Below, piece by piece: positions 38,304-48,720 of a DNA stretch of 64,000 nt. Numbering within the stretch: position 1 is the first letter of the stretch; the number at the start of each line of letters is the position of its first letter. Source of the stretch: Anarhynchus alexandrinus (lineage: Eukaryota; Chordata; Aves; Charadriiformes; Charadriidae). The position numbers were made by a program, and so were the translations under genes. The stretch spans positions 310,001 through 374,000 of the forward strand of contig VUYV01000519.1 of the NCBI GenBank assembly GCA_008711295.1, written 5' to 3'. The notes under the pieces were generated by a model. The model made no database searches, was not told the origin of the DNA, and worked only from the letters and a program-made list of their open reading frames with translations.

Positions 38304-41300
38304 ATGTTAATGGTTACTCTCCAGCAAGAGCCATGATGAGCTGCAACCTGCCTATTTGCAGATACCAGCCTCTGCCTTGCCTTCAGGAAACTTTTAGGGG
38401 AGGGGCACAATTGTCTACATCCACAGCTCTTCATCAAAAGCTGCATCTATTCAACTTTTTGGGTTCTGGAGGCCTGAATGGGAGCCTTCTCCCCTGCCCC
38501 TAGCTGTGATGATGGGCTTTCATTCCTGGTATTAGGATGCAGCCCCCATCCAGCGAGGCTGATGGACACCCAGGGGCACACGTGCTCTCCTCTCAAGGAT
38601 TCCTTTTATTGTTCTTCTACCACCCCCCCTTTTTTTTTTTTTTTGTTATTCTCACCACATAAATGAGAAGTCCTTCAGACAGAGCCTGCCGGAAAAGCCA
38701 AGACACATTCAAATACTCTCTTTTCATTGTTCCCAGAAGATTAATGACACGTAGGCCAATGGGCCTGTAGCCCTGTTCCCGTAACCTGCATGCCAAGGGG
38801 GAACAAATGAAAGCATGTAACTGGAATTTCCACTCAGCTTGTCTCAACAGCACACGAAAAGCTAGGACAAATCAAATTACAACTGCAGAATACAACAAAG
38901 AAGTTCCCCTCTCCTTTCAAAACAAATAAACAAACAAGCAAACAAATGGGAGAAAGGCCCAGTTTAATTGGCGAAGTCAGGCAGTGCGAGCTGTATAACA
39001 ACATCTGGGCTGTGCTTGCACTTGGCTGGAAGCTCCCTTTTCATGCCTATGCTAAGCTCCAGCCACCAGCGAGGATCCAGTGGACTTCGAATGTTTTTCA
39101 ATCTTGGCAGCCCACTGCTGGCTCTCTGTGGCCAGCTCCCACAGCTGCTCGCAGCTCCCATAACCCAGCCCCGCCACCCCATCCCCGCTGAGAGCGGGTG
39201 TCCCTGTGTTTGTCCCAAATTCCAGAGCGGCAGCCAAAGCCGGCTGGCAGATTAATTGTTGTGCAGAGGCCTGTCACTCAGAGCCACGGGTGTCCCCCCA
39301 GGCAAGGTGGCTTCTTCATTCCAGGCTGCCAGCATGGGAGAAAGGCAGTCACTCACTTTGAAGGGTGTCAGCAGGTTGCAAGCCTCAAAAAGCAAGCGTT
39401 AAATAAATATGCAGGTCCGGGGGCAATGTTTTGTTGTCTGAATCTCTCTCCCAAAACTCTCACTGCGGTTGTTGAGTTGCTGGTTTGGGGAGTTTGGAAA
39501 AAGAAAACAGGATTGAGGGAGCCCGGGGTAATGGCAAAGACATCATGTAACGCCAGCAAACTAAGAAGAAACACCAAACCCCAAAGAGCCTGGGAAATGA
39601 AGGAAGGTGGGGAGCAGTCCCTGGAGTGAACCACGGAGCCAAACTGCCCCTGGCAGTACAGCTGTGCTGATGCCAAAGCAGGTACCCTCCCTGGGGGGAG
39701 CTGAGAGAACCCACTAAGCCCCTGCTCCCTCCACTGCCACCAATGAGCTGGAACCAGAAAAGAAAAAGCAAACTCCTAGCCGGAGCTGGCAGAAACTTAT
39801 CACTTTTCTTCTAAAAGGGTAAAATTTTGAATGCTATTTCCGCATGCTTTCTGACTAGCCCATCTTATCTTTTTCCCTCCAAAGATGGCTTTGGGCATGC
39901 AATCCAGCCTCCAGCTGGGGAACAAAAAAAAAAAACCAAAACAACCCACCACAGCTGAGCTCTGCTTCTGCCAAGGAGACTCGGGTAGTTCCTGGTATGA
40001 AAAGCAGTTGCTGGCACCTAAGGTGTGCCCCAGAAATCCCTCCTACGTACTACTCCCAAATTTGTAACTTGATTTGATGCACTGAGAGCGATGTTTTTTG
40101 TTCATTTCTATATTAAGTAACACTTACTAGATATGATGAGTGAAACACACCAATCTTGGGCATAGCCAATAATTCTCCCCCTTCCATACTAACCAACCAG
40201 CCAGGAGTTCAGCATGCAGGAGGATGCACTGATCCCCCGGTTCTATAGACTATCACTCTTTACCCTGTATTTACAGCAGTACAACAGTTATAAGTAAACC
40301 TAGCAACAAGTAATCAGTTTTGTCTGTATTCCAGTCTATTTTTTAAATGATTTTTTCTTTCTTTAAACATACTTTTTCAGACTTGCCATCTACAACAAGC
40401 CTCTGCATTACTTTTTTTTTTTTTCCTCTTCTCTAAATACAGCGTACAGAAACAAGCCTAAAAATCATGCTCATGATACAGCTTGCTTTGGGTCACGTAA
40501 AGAACTGGTGGTTAAGATCTACGCTGGGAAATAGCTTTACTTACACTGCATTTGCTGAAGTCTGAAGTGCAGACCTGGAGCTAAAGGAAATCACAGTCTG
40601 CTTACTTCCACTGTGTTTGCTTCTGGGGAAACTGGAGTAAAAAAAGAAAAGCAATGTCTGTTTCTAGTGGCTGAGAGACATTTGTCAAAAGTCAAATATT
40701 TTCAGACATGGGTGCCCACAGGCAAACGTTATCTCCCAGATAACAACAGCTAAATGACTGCCCTGATTTTTCCAAGGTTGCAGCATCAGCAACGGTCGCT
40801 GCAGTCAAGCAGCATCCAACACCTGAAAACATCAAACCCGCTATTCGCATCCATTACTGAGCAGTGACGTGAGGACCAACAACCAGACAACCCATCCTTA
40901 AAATATCAATTAGCATCATTGCCTGACCCCTACACCAACAGATCCTTTCTGGCTGCCTACGTTTTCCTCCTTGTTATTGCCTGCGATAAGGTCCCACTGA
41001 CCAAACCAGGTCATGTTTCTCTTGCCATAGCTGCAATTGGCAGTCCTGGCCATCATCAGAGCAGACAGTCTGTGCCCAGCAGCAGTGCCAGGTGGAACAT
41101 AGCATTGGCTCACGCGTTGCAGATGCCAAAGGATGGATTAGTGCAGTGCTCCCTCTGCAAGGGCTGCCTGACAGTGATTTTTTTTTTTTTTTAAGTGAGG
41201 AAGGCCTGTGCTTTAAGCAAACATCCAGTCTGGATTTAGAAACTGCCCGTGAGGAGAAGGTGTTACGCAAAAAGATATCGCAGGAGCTGTTTGTTCCAAA

Positions 41301-41480
41301 ACACAGTGCGGGGAATACGCACACACCTCTACGTGTGTGGGACGCACTCACGCACACCACACACAACAAGAAAACAAGCCACAGCACTTAATTGTTTTGG
41401 TACATATGAAGTTTAAGCGAGTGGGCTAGCAAAACAGAGACAGATGGCAGTAAATACATAACTAGCTATTTTAAGACATT
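38304..41480. other. Unique DNA, no gene recognised
   Basis: A C7-T15 tract lies at 38,623-38,644 and an imperfect (AAAC)n tract at about 38,919-38,945. Frames up to 143 codons (39,198-39,629, +) overlap others on the minus strand and are unrecognised. A T-run near 41,179-41,192 is the only other local feature. Confidence 0.4.
38623..38644. repeat. C7-T15 homopolymer tract
   Basis: Seven C followed by fifteen T. Simple low-complexity DNA. Confidence 0.85.
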
Positions 41481-41567
41481 ATTGTGCTTCAGCCGCTGCT
41501 GATTTCTCCGTCTCTCCACCACGTGCCCCCTAAGCAGCAGCCTTTCCAGCCCTCCGCTTTCCCACAG

Positions 41568-41709
41568 CTCAGGGATGCCCCGCTGAGCGACAGGTCAGAG
41601 GGGGGTCTCACAGCTCATCCGAGGATGATTCGCCCTCAGGAGGCACCCGAGCCACCACGCTCTCTGCCCCGAAACGTCAGCCGCTCGCTGCGGCGAGCAT
41701 CCAGTGCAG
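41568..41709 (+). other. Candidate exon with good splice signals
   Basis: A polypyrimidine tract ending CCGCTTTCCCACAG (AG at 41,566-41,567) is followed by 142 bases and then a near-consensus donor, GCAG|GTGAGT, with GT at 41,710-41,711. The frame crossing the segment is open from 41,484 and stays open to the donor; its stop codon uses donor bases, so an exon ending here would not terminate. It encodes a basic, serine- and proline-rich peptide ending SRSLRRASSAG that I do not recognise. The segment is also CpG-bearing compared with its flanks. It could be a coding or non-coding internal exon, or chance. Splice motifs are seen; expression is inferred. Confidence 0.3.
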
Positions 41710-43744
41710 GTGAGTAAACGCTGCACGCACATGGCACCATCCCATGTGTCATTTATCTCCGGAAATAGCACAGAGCGACGCACCGGCACGTTAAAGTCCG
41801 CGCTGGGATTTTTTTTATTATTTTTTTTTCCCCCTTTTGTTTTTCCCTCCCCGAAGGTCTCTGAGCATGTTCCAGTGGTTATTGTTCTCAGGGCTGCGCA
41901 AAGGCAGTGCCCCAGAGGGGCCGGGCTGGAGCCCAGCGCCATCCACACCCACATTCCTTGTCGGTGGGAGACGGATGTCTCCTCGCAGCCTCTATTTGCA
42001 CCACTTACTGTATATTTCCATAGAAGGACAATGAGCATCTACCTAAGCGTAAGAAGCCTCCCAGACAGCAACATATGCGCCCAAAATGAGGGATTTGCGA
42101 AATACAGAAATTCCTTGCGTGCTTCTCCTCTGAGGTTTCATGGGGAATTTTTTTTTTTCTTGCTTTAAGCGACAGAGTCATTGTATGAGTAATATTGTCC
42201 CATGTATTTTTGTTGTCATTCATTTCTGCTTCCTATGATTTTCTTATCAGAAAAACTTCCAGAGTTCTGGAAAAGGATTTGCATACAAAGTGCCTCTTTC
42301 ACAGATGCGTAGCCTCTCAAATTCTTAACTGAAAAACCCACAAAAGTTGCCATTTTCAGATGAAAATGAGATTCACTATGAGGTGCTTAAGCGTGTTCTA
42401 ATTTTAAAAGATGTGAGCGGTCCTGCTGGCTTGAGGTACCAGTAGATAAGTGCCTGTATTAAAAGAACAAGCTCATCTCATTACAGACTTAGCACATGTT
42501 CTTCACTAAAGATCAGCTGAGGGCAAGGTAATGGTCGCTTTGTAGCTGCCTTGGTGGTGTGAGGATAGGAGGCAGGCAAAGTTTACAGGCAGACTCAGTA
42601 CCTTTCATTAGACCAACAGATACAGCGTGAGACAAAGCAAGCTAGCTTTGGGGCACACCAGGCTTGATATGCTCCCATGTTCTTATATTTTTCTCAGCTC
42701 TATCTGATGTTACTCTTTTCTCTAAAGAGAGAAGTAGACAAGGACTTCACAGGTACAGATTAAAGTCTGAGAGCTGAAAGGGAGAGGAATACAGCTGTGG
42801 GACCTTGCTGACCTCAGCTGGGTACCTCTGAAGGCAACCTCCTCTCCCCTAGTACACGTACAATTTACATCGTGTTGATAAAAAATGGGTTTATTTGTGC
42901 TTTTTGTTGCTGCTGGTATGAGCACAGCTACCCAGGGAGGGAGATTTGTTTCACCTCACATGAGCTGTCTCGGCGTTAGGCATCTGGCATGACCTGGTGT
43001 GTCTGGACTCCCACGGCAGTCAGTGGAAAGGGATGAGCTCTTTCGAGGATGATTCAACCCATTTTATGACAGATATCAGAGACAAGAGGGGTGAATCACC
43101 CTATAGACAGGCTTCACTCTCTCTGCTGAGGATATAGGGACTCTGGATGACTAGACTTAGTCTTAAGGGGCTAAAATTAGATGAGGTGAATCATCAGCCC
43201 AATCAGCCCAAAGGTGACTTTTCTATGCTAGAAGGACTGACGTTACCCACCCAGCAAAATTAGTGAGGCAGCAATGTCTGTCAGTGTAAATAAACCTGGC
43301 CCATGTCTTTGCAGTTCAGGAATTTGAAGTGTCATCTGCCAAACATCCAATTCCTCCTACAGACTCCCCTCCCTTTCCAGGACCTATTGTACCCACAATT
43401 GCCTTGCGCAAACTCGACACCCCAGAAACCTTTGCTGCCCATTCCCCGTCTCCTTTGTTTCAACAACATGGGCCCAAATCCCTACGAAGAGAACAATCCT
43501 CATTTTCTATATGTTTCCAGTGGGAGCTAAGGCAACTCAGAATGTCAAGAGAATAGGCCCTCAGATTTAACAACTTCAATGCATCAAAGATGAGGCTTAA
43601 CATTTAACACGAAGGCTTAATATTTAAGCCTCTCCCATTAAATCAGGATGAGATCCCAGTAAGCCAGTACAGTTGCTCTTATAATGACCAGCACCAAAAC
43701 TTGTTGGATATGTATATGGGAGAACCACAAGGAACTGCCTCTGC
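41710..43744. other. Unique DNA with one possible ancient repeat scrap
   Basis: A short block at about 42,590-42,650 (ACCTTTCATTAGACCAAC and then AAAGCAAGCTAGCTTTGG) resembles an old amniote interspersed repeat whose usual form reads ATTGGACCAACT and AAGCTTTCG. I cannot name the family or set the limits. The rest holds short unrecognised frames, including 154 codons at 41,704-42,168 (+) overlapping 147 codons on minus. Confidence 0.3.
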
Positions 43745-43842
43745 AGTATATATAGTAGTACAATATATACAGTATATATAGTAATAGTACAGTATATATA
43801 CAGTATATGTACAGTATAGTACAGTGTATATAGTAATACAAT
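43745..43842. repeat. AT-rich minisatellite of TATATAGTACAG-like units
   Basis: About 98 bases of imperfect tandem units built from AGTATATA, TAGTA and TACAG. The array is locally self-complementary because the TATATA core is palindromic. It gives artefactual tyrosine- and isoleucine-rich minus-strand frames over 43,638-43,876, which should not be annotated as genes. Confidence 0.85.
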
Positions 43843-45939
43843 TACACTTCATCCCATTATAACACTGAGAGATCAATAAAGGTCTAATCCTAAACAGCCC
43901 TCCCCAGACCTACTTGTGTAGCATTACGTAATAGAATTACAAATATGATCATCACCAGCATACGTTCCCAGCCCTTTCTGAATTTTGATAAATTCCTGAC
44001 CTCACTGACATCCTGCAGTAATGAGTTTCATATCACACAGGGGAAAATGGTTCCTTTTCTCAGCTTTGAACTTGCTACCTTTTGGTTTCTTCCAGTGTCC
44101 TTGGATAGCAGCTAGGGCACGTTAGGAATTTCCCAGGGAAACAGATTGGAAAAGGGCAATTCAGAGTGAAAGTGTCTTTGGGAAATGGATCTGTTTGACA
44201 ATCTTCTGATAAAACACGAACAGGACTAGGTCCCAGAGGTGTTTCCTGCTGGGTTGCCTAACATAACGCTGGGGAGCTGAGGGATCCCTGCTCCAGGGCA
44301 GGTCATCGCTGGGCTGGCCACAGCTAGGAGACCAGAGGCCCCAGGAACCCTGCCTCCTCTGGATGGTTTGGAGCTTAGATGTCACTCCTCAAATGAAGTT
44401 TAAAATTTTCCTGAACCATGTATTCCAGTTCTGAAATTTTTGTGGAATTCTCCTTTTGCAGGAAATTTGGAAAACATATTTCTCCCCCCTTCCTGACAGC
44501 ATTTCCTCCTTCCCTTGTCACCCAAACTCAGCACCTTTTGACCCAGTGTCTTTTTACTTTCTGATTTTAAGGAAGCACTTGCCACCTTTTCAACCTCTTC
44601 CCTCTTGGGGTTTGCAGACAGCCCTCAGTTTTCTTTGCTGTCCTGAGAAATTCCTCCAAATCTACAGTGTCTATTCTGAGCAGCAAAACTCTCACTGCCT
44701 TTACTAGGGGATAGGAGCAGTATTTCCCACGTAAACAGCCACATAAATGTAAGATGATTGCTACCTGATATTTGCACACCAATAACTGCTGCCCAACGGG
44801 TGCGCAGGGAGCGCCTTGGTGCGTAACAATGCGCAGTATTTGGCAGTACTTCAAAATCTTGCTTCTTCCCTTTTGGTATGTCTCTGGCACGTAACTGCAA
44901 CTCTCTGAAGAGCTTACTGAACGCCAAGTATGGGAAAAATGACTCGCTAGGTTAGAAATGCAGACCCCCTCTCTTTGCAAGGAGAATTTCAAGATCTTTC
45001 TTCCGTTCCTGTCTGGGCTGAGAGAATGGACCTGAAGGCATATTTAGGGTTACTTCCTTTAAAGGTTCATTTTAGCCTAGTATGGGCCTATCACTACAAA
45101 ATTAAACAAAAAAAAATTCCCACGCAGAGCAAACAGAAAGGGCCAAAAGGTCTTCTAATGGACGTTTTCCTTTGGTGTCCTTCTACTGAAGCAGATTGAG
45201 GTTGCATTAACACATATTTCAGGAAAAAAATAAAAAAAATAATTCCCAAACCCTGACATCATGGGCAAACCAAAAAAGCAGCATGGCAAATCCATGCTTC
45301 TCATAACCTTCATTTTTTCCTATTATTCTTTCTCATTCCACTGTAGGGAGTATAAAACAAAACACAAATAGGTGCAGACCCAATTTTTTCATGTGAAACT
45401 GATACTAGTGAGCCTGCAGCCACCCCATTAATATCATCTGCTGGGGTGCACAGTCCATGTCACCACACTGGAGATGGAGTGAGGCAAAAGGATTTGTTTA
45501 AAGGTAGCAGATGTACAAATAATGAAGTTGGTGCAAGGATGACAGACCTGTAAATAACAGACTTAGGCAGCTCAAGGCAACTTAAGCATTCAAGACAACT
45601 GTTCCAGTTTGAGTTTGAAACTCCCAAAGCCTTGAAGATTTGAGAGCCACAGCTGTGGCTGATGGCTCACCTCTTTTCCATTTCATGCGACTTTGTGCAA
45701 CCTGACCTCTGGCAAGTGTTGGGCTGGTGATAGCCCCTCAGAGCCACACGTCCATGAAACCAGACCGAGGCATGGGAAGCTTATCATGGTGTACCATCAT
45801 AGCCAACCACTACTGACAAGTGCATGAGTTTTACTTACTGCCTCCCTTGAACTATATATAGACTATATATAGCCAAGCCTGGAAAAACACGAGTTGGGTC
45901 ATCCACCCCAGTCGCCCACACCACAAAGATTGTTTCCTT
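43843..45939. other. Mostly unique DNA; possible ancient repeat at 43,980-44,110
   Basis: The block at 43,980-44,110 contains CTGCAGTAATGAGTTTCATA and then a TTCCTTTT...CTACCTTTTGGTTTC stretch that resembles an old amniote repeat, but I cannot assign the family. A perfect 11-base tandem, ACTATATATAG twice, lies at 45,851-45,872. Frames up to 141 codons are unrecognised. Confidence 0.3.
45851..45872. repeat. Perfect 11-base tandem duplication
   Basis: ACTATATATAG occurs twice without spacer. Each unit contains the palindrome CTATATATAG. Probably slippage. Confidence 0.9.
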
Positions 45940-46330
45940 ACTTTATTCTTGCTTTTATCTTATCCTATCTAGTCTCACCCACCCATGTCATTGCCTCTGC
46001 TACAGCTTGACAGTCTATTCCAGGCATGCTCAAGGTTATGAATTTTTTTCCTTATGTCTAGCCTGATTCTTGTTCCATTTTTAATTTTAGGCCAAACTCT
46101 GTTCAGCCACTTTCTAGATAATCCAGATAACCCTCTTCCTTTCTTTCATGCAATTTCCTTTCACTTATTTATATTGCTATCATCATGTCATCACCCCCTA
46201 GCCTAACTTTTTCCAAGAGCTCCTGGCTCTGATACACTCTCTGTTCCATCATACTCATGCATTCTTCTCAGCTGCTCTTCCAAGGCTTTTCAATTTGCTA
46301 TTCTACCATTACGATTGTTTCAGCTTTAGA
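45940..46330 (-). mobile_element. Ancient CR1/L2-like LINE fragment
   Basis: Read as the complement of ORF2's C-terminal part, the plus strand shows, in the right order, TCTATTCCAGGCATG, TTTTTTTCCTTATGTCTAGCC, AATTTTAGGCC, TTATATTGCTATCAT and a CTTTTTCCAAG block. These match the reverse complement of the conserved ...FSLEKRRLxGDLIxxFxYL... region of old CR1-type LINEs. No reading frame survives, and the copy is heavily mutated. The match of ordered words is good, but both limits and the family name (old CR1 versus L2) are uncertain. Confidence 0.6.
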
Positions 46331-48459
46331 AAAGCATTTAGAAAGCAAACTTTTCTGCTCCCATCCAGTGTGTCAATACTAGAGGCTAGTAATTTTATAC
46401 ACTCTGTTAGCATCACTTTTAGGGCTTTAGAGCAATTATTTGCCCTCAGCATCTTGCTTGTCATCTTCAGTGTAAGATCGCAACATGGACAGGCCGAGAT
46501 TATACCTGATACCCGCACAAATCTACAAGCTTGAAGAGGGGACAGGGCCTCGCTGAGTGTAAGGGCCCATCTATAGGCCGTGGACTCCAGAAAGACCCTG
46601 ATACTGCCTAAGCAATGAGAGGAATATCAGATGCTTGGAATAAAAGCAGAATATAGGCACAAGATCCAACATGAAAAAAAAAAAAAGTCATTATCCAGAA
46701 TATTTTCAGGTGGTAAAAGACAGAATAAAATGGGAATAGAGCACAACATTTGGAGGAGAAAAGTTTTTTTTCAGTAGCATAACAGAAAACTCAGAAACCA
46801 TTTTTTCGCTGGTTTCAGGAGGATTCAGACAATTTTACATGTAGCAAAAAACCAGTTTACATAGGGACAGTTAAAAATTCATTGCTGCAAGAAACACCAT
46901 CAGGTTTCCAGTATTTCCTACCGTAGCTTAACTCAGCTTTTCATTAGCTGGCTTACAACTGACATACTACTGGTTCCTTGTCAGCAAGTTTCACCCATTT
47001 ATACCTTAGCTTGTAGAGATACTGGTCTTCCCATTAAAAAATACAATGCATAAGTGATTCTTGCCTAAATGCTTGTTTTTTTAAATTGTTACGTCCATAT
47101 TATTTCCTTTTTCTAATCTTTGAGTGCATAAATCACACCTTAGCAAATAACGCTCTTCCTTCCTTGCCCCTGCCATTTGAATGTTGCCCACCAGTGACTG
47201 GAATTTGATCCTTGTTTTTAAACACACTGCATATTGTAGTTATTCAAACACAGAGCTTGCTGCCACTGCTGAGGCCCCATGATAAAGGTTTTAAAAGTCA
47301 TAAATGCTAGTTAGACCATGACTTTTATTGAATATCACAGGAGGGCATGGAATGCAAATGCCGTTTTATTTTTGAAAACCCTCCCCTCTTTCCTGAGGGA
47401 GTCAGTCACTGGAACCTCATGTGCAGGTTGTAGATTTCTGCAAGGCTTTTAGCCAAGTGGGGAAAACAAATTAAAAAAAACCCACAACCCTTTTCTGTTT
47501 TAGAAGAGTTCTAGTGACTTAGCTGAAGGCAGTGCTGTGCTCCTGAAAATGCAAATCCAGCCCTGGTACAAAATAAAAGGCAACAATGGGAGTTTCTGAA
47601 CATCGACGTTTTTTAGTTAGGCCCAGATGGGATCTCCAATAAAGATGCTTTAGATGATCCTTGTGGTTTCACCCACTTAATCCAAGGGCAGCCTTCTCAT
47701 CCCCCGGCTCTGTCATCCCACCTCATTCAAACACTTTGCAGTGACAGAGCAGACTCAAAACTACACTTTCTTTGGTAGTTTCAGGTTGGCTTCACAGCCA
47801 CTAGAGCTAGTGCAAAGGATGGAACATAAATGCAAGTGCAGAGAGGTGCTGGAAGGGGAGAGCGAGTTGGAGCATGGTGGCCTCAGACTGGCCCAGAGCA
47901 ACCGTGAAGCTGCAGCATGAGCTACTGGCCACAGGGCAGGACTATCCGTGGCCCATATTATCAACCACAGGCTATGCTGGGTGGATGCTCTGATCTTCAA
48001 AGTAGTACACCAGGCTTACGACTATAGCAGTTACAATTCTAACACTCATATTCACCACCACGTTTGTTACACAGTGAAGGTCCCTGCTCCTGGGCGAGCT
48101 GTTCTCTCCATTGCTCCATGCCCCCAAAGCTAGTTTCTCTCGACACCAGGACTACTCACAAATACTGCTTATTCCCTGTGGTCTTGGCAACATTTTAAGG
48201 TAGCTCAACTCCTAGCATCTCTTCTATGAGAAATCTGTCATCAGCTAGCATTCTGCCTTAGCTCTTTAGGGGAGGGCAAAGAAAGTTCTTATTTGCCTAC
48301 CAACTGCTTGTTCCCAGCTTTTGTTATTTTCTTCCCTAGTACTGTCTGGAAGCACCAGGGGAGGCCCTAGGTGAACTTACAGAATCAAAAAGCGAGATTA
48401 CTGTAGTTGTCAAAATAGAATTGAAGGAGTCAGATGCAGACCTAATGTCTCTCTCTACC
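46331..48459. other. AT-rich unique DNA, no gene recognised
   Basis: Stop-dense sequence. A patch around 47,290-47,400 contains an octamer-like ATGCAAATG and looks non-repetitive and possibly conserved, but this is a weak impression. No frames above 80 codons. Confidence 0.4.
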
Positions 48460-48720
48460 ACACATGCGGTGTTTAATCAGGCAGCCGCCTATTGCAATCT
48501 CTTTGTATATCAGTTTATACAATGCTAAAGTGTGGCTAGTAATTACCTTATTAAACACAGTGGCTATTGTGGCACCAAGTTAGAACAACGAAATTAAAAA
48601 GAGCAGGCTGCTGAGAATGTAATTAATGAATGTTTGCAAAATTCTGTGATTATTAGATAAATGGTAGGTTTTGGGACACTAATTACTGCAGTGAAACCTC
48701 TGTTGGTGATGTTTTATACA
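48460..48720. promoter_or_regulatory. AT-rich block with homeodomain- and SOX-like sites (candidate enhancer)
   Basis: About 260 bases of non-repetitive AT-rich DNA with several TAATTA/ATTA-class sites (for example GTAATTAATGAATG near 48,619-48,632), two ATTGTG/ATTGCA-type sites and a TAATTACTGCAG run near 48,681. This composition and lack of simple repeats resemble vertebrate developmental conserved elements. No open frame of note. Function is inferred. Confidence 0.25.

Noticed and set aside
43638..43876. Tyrosine- and isoleucine-rich minus frames
   Set aside because: They are translations of the TATATA-type minisatellite, not genes.
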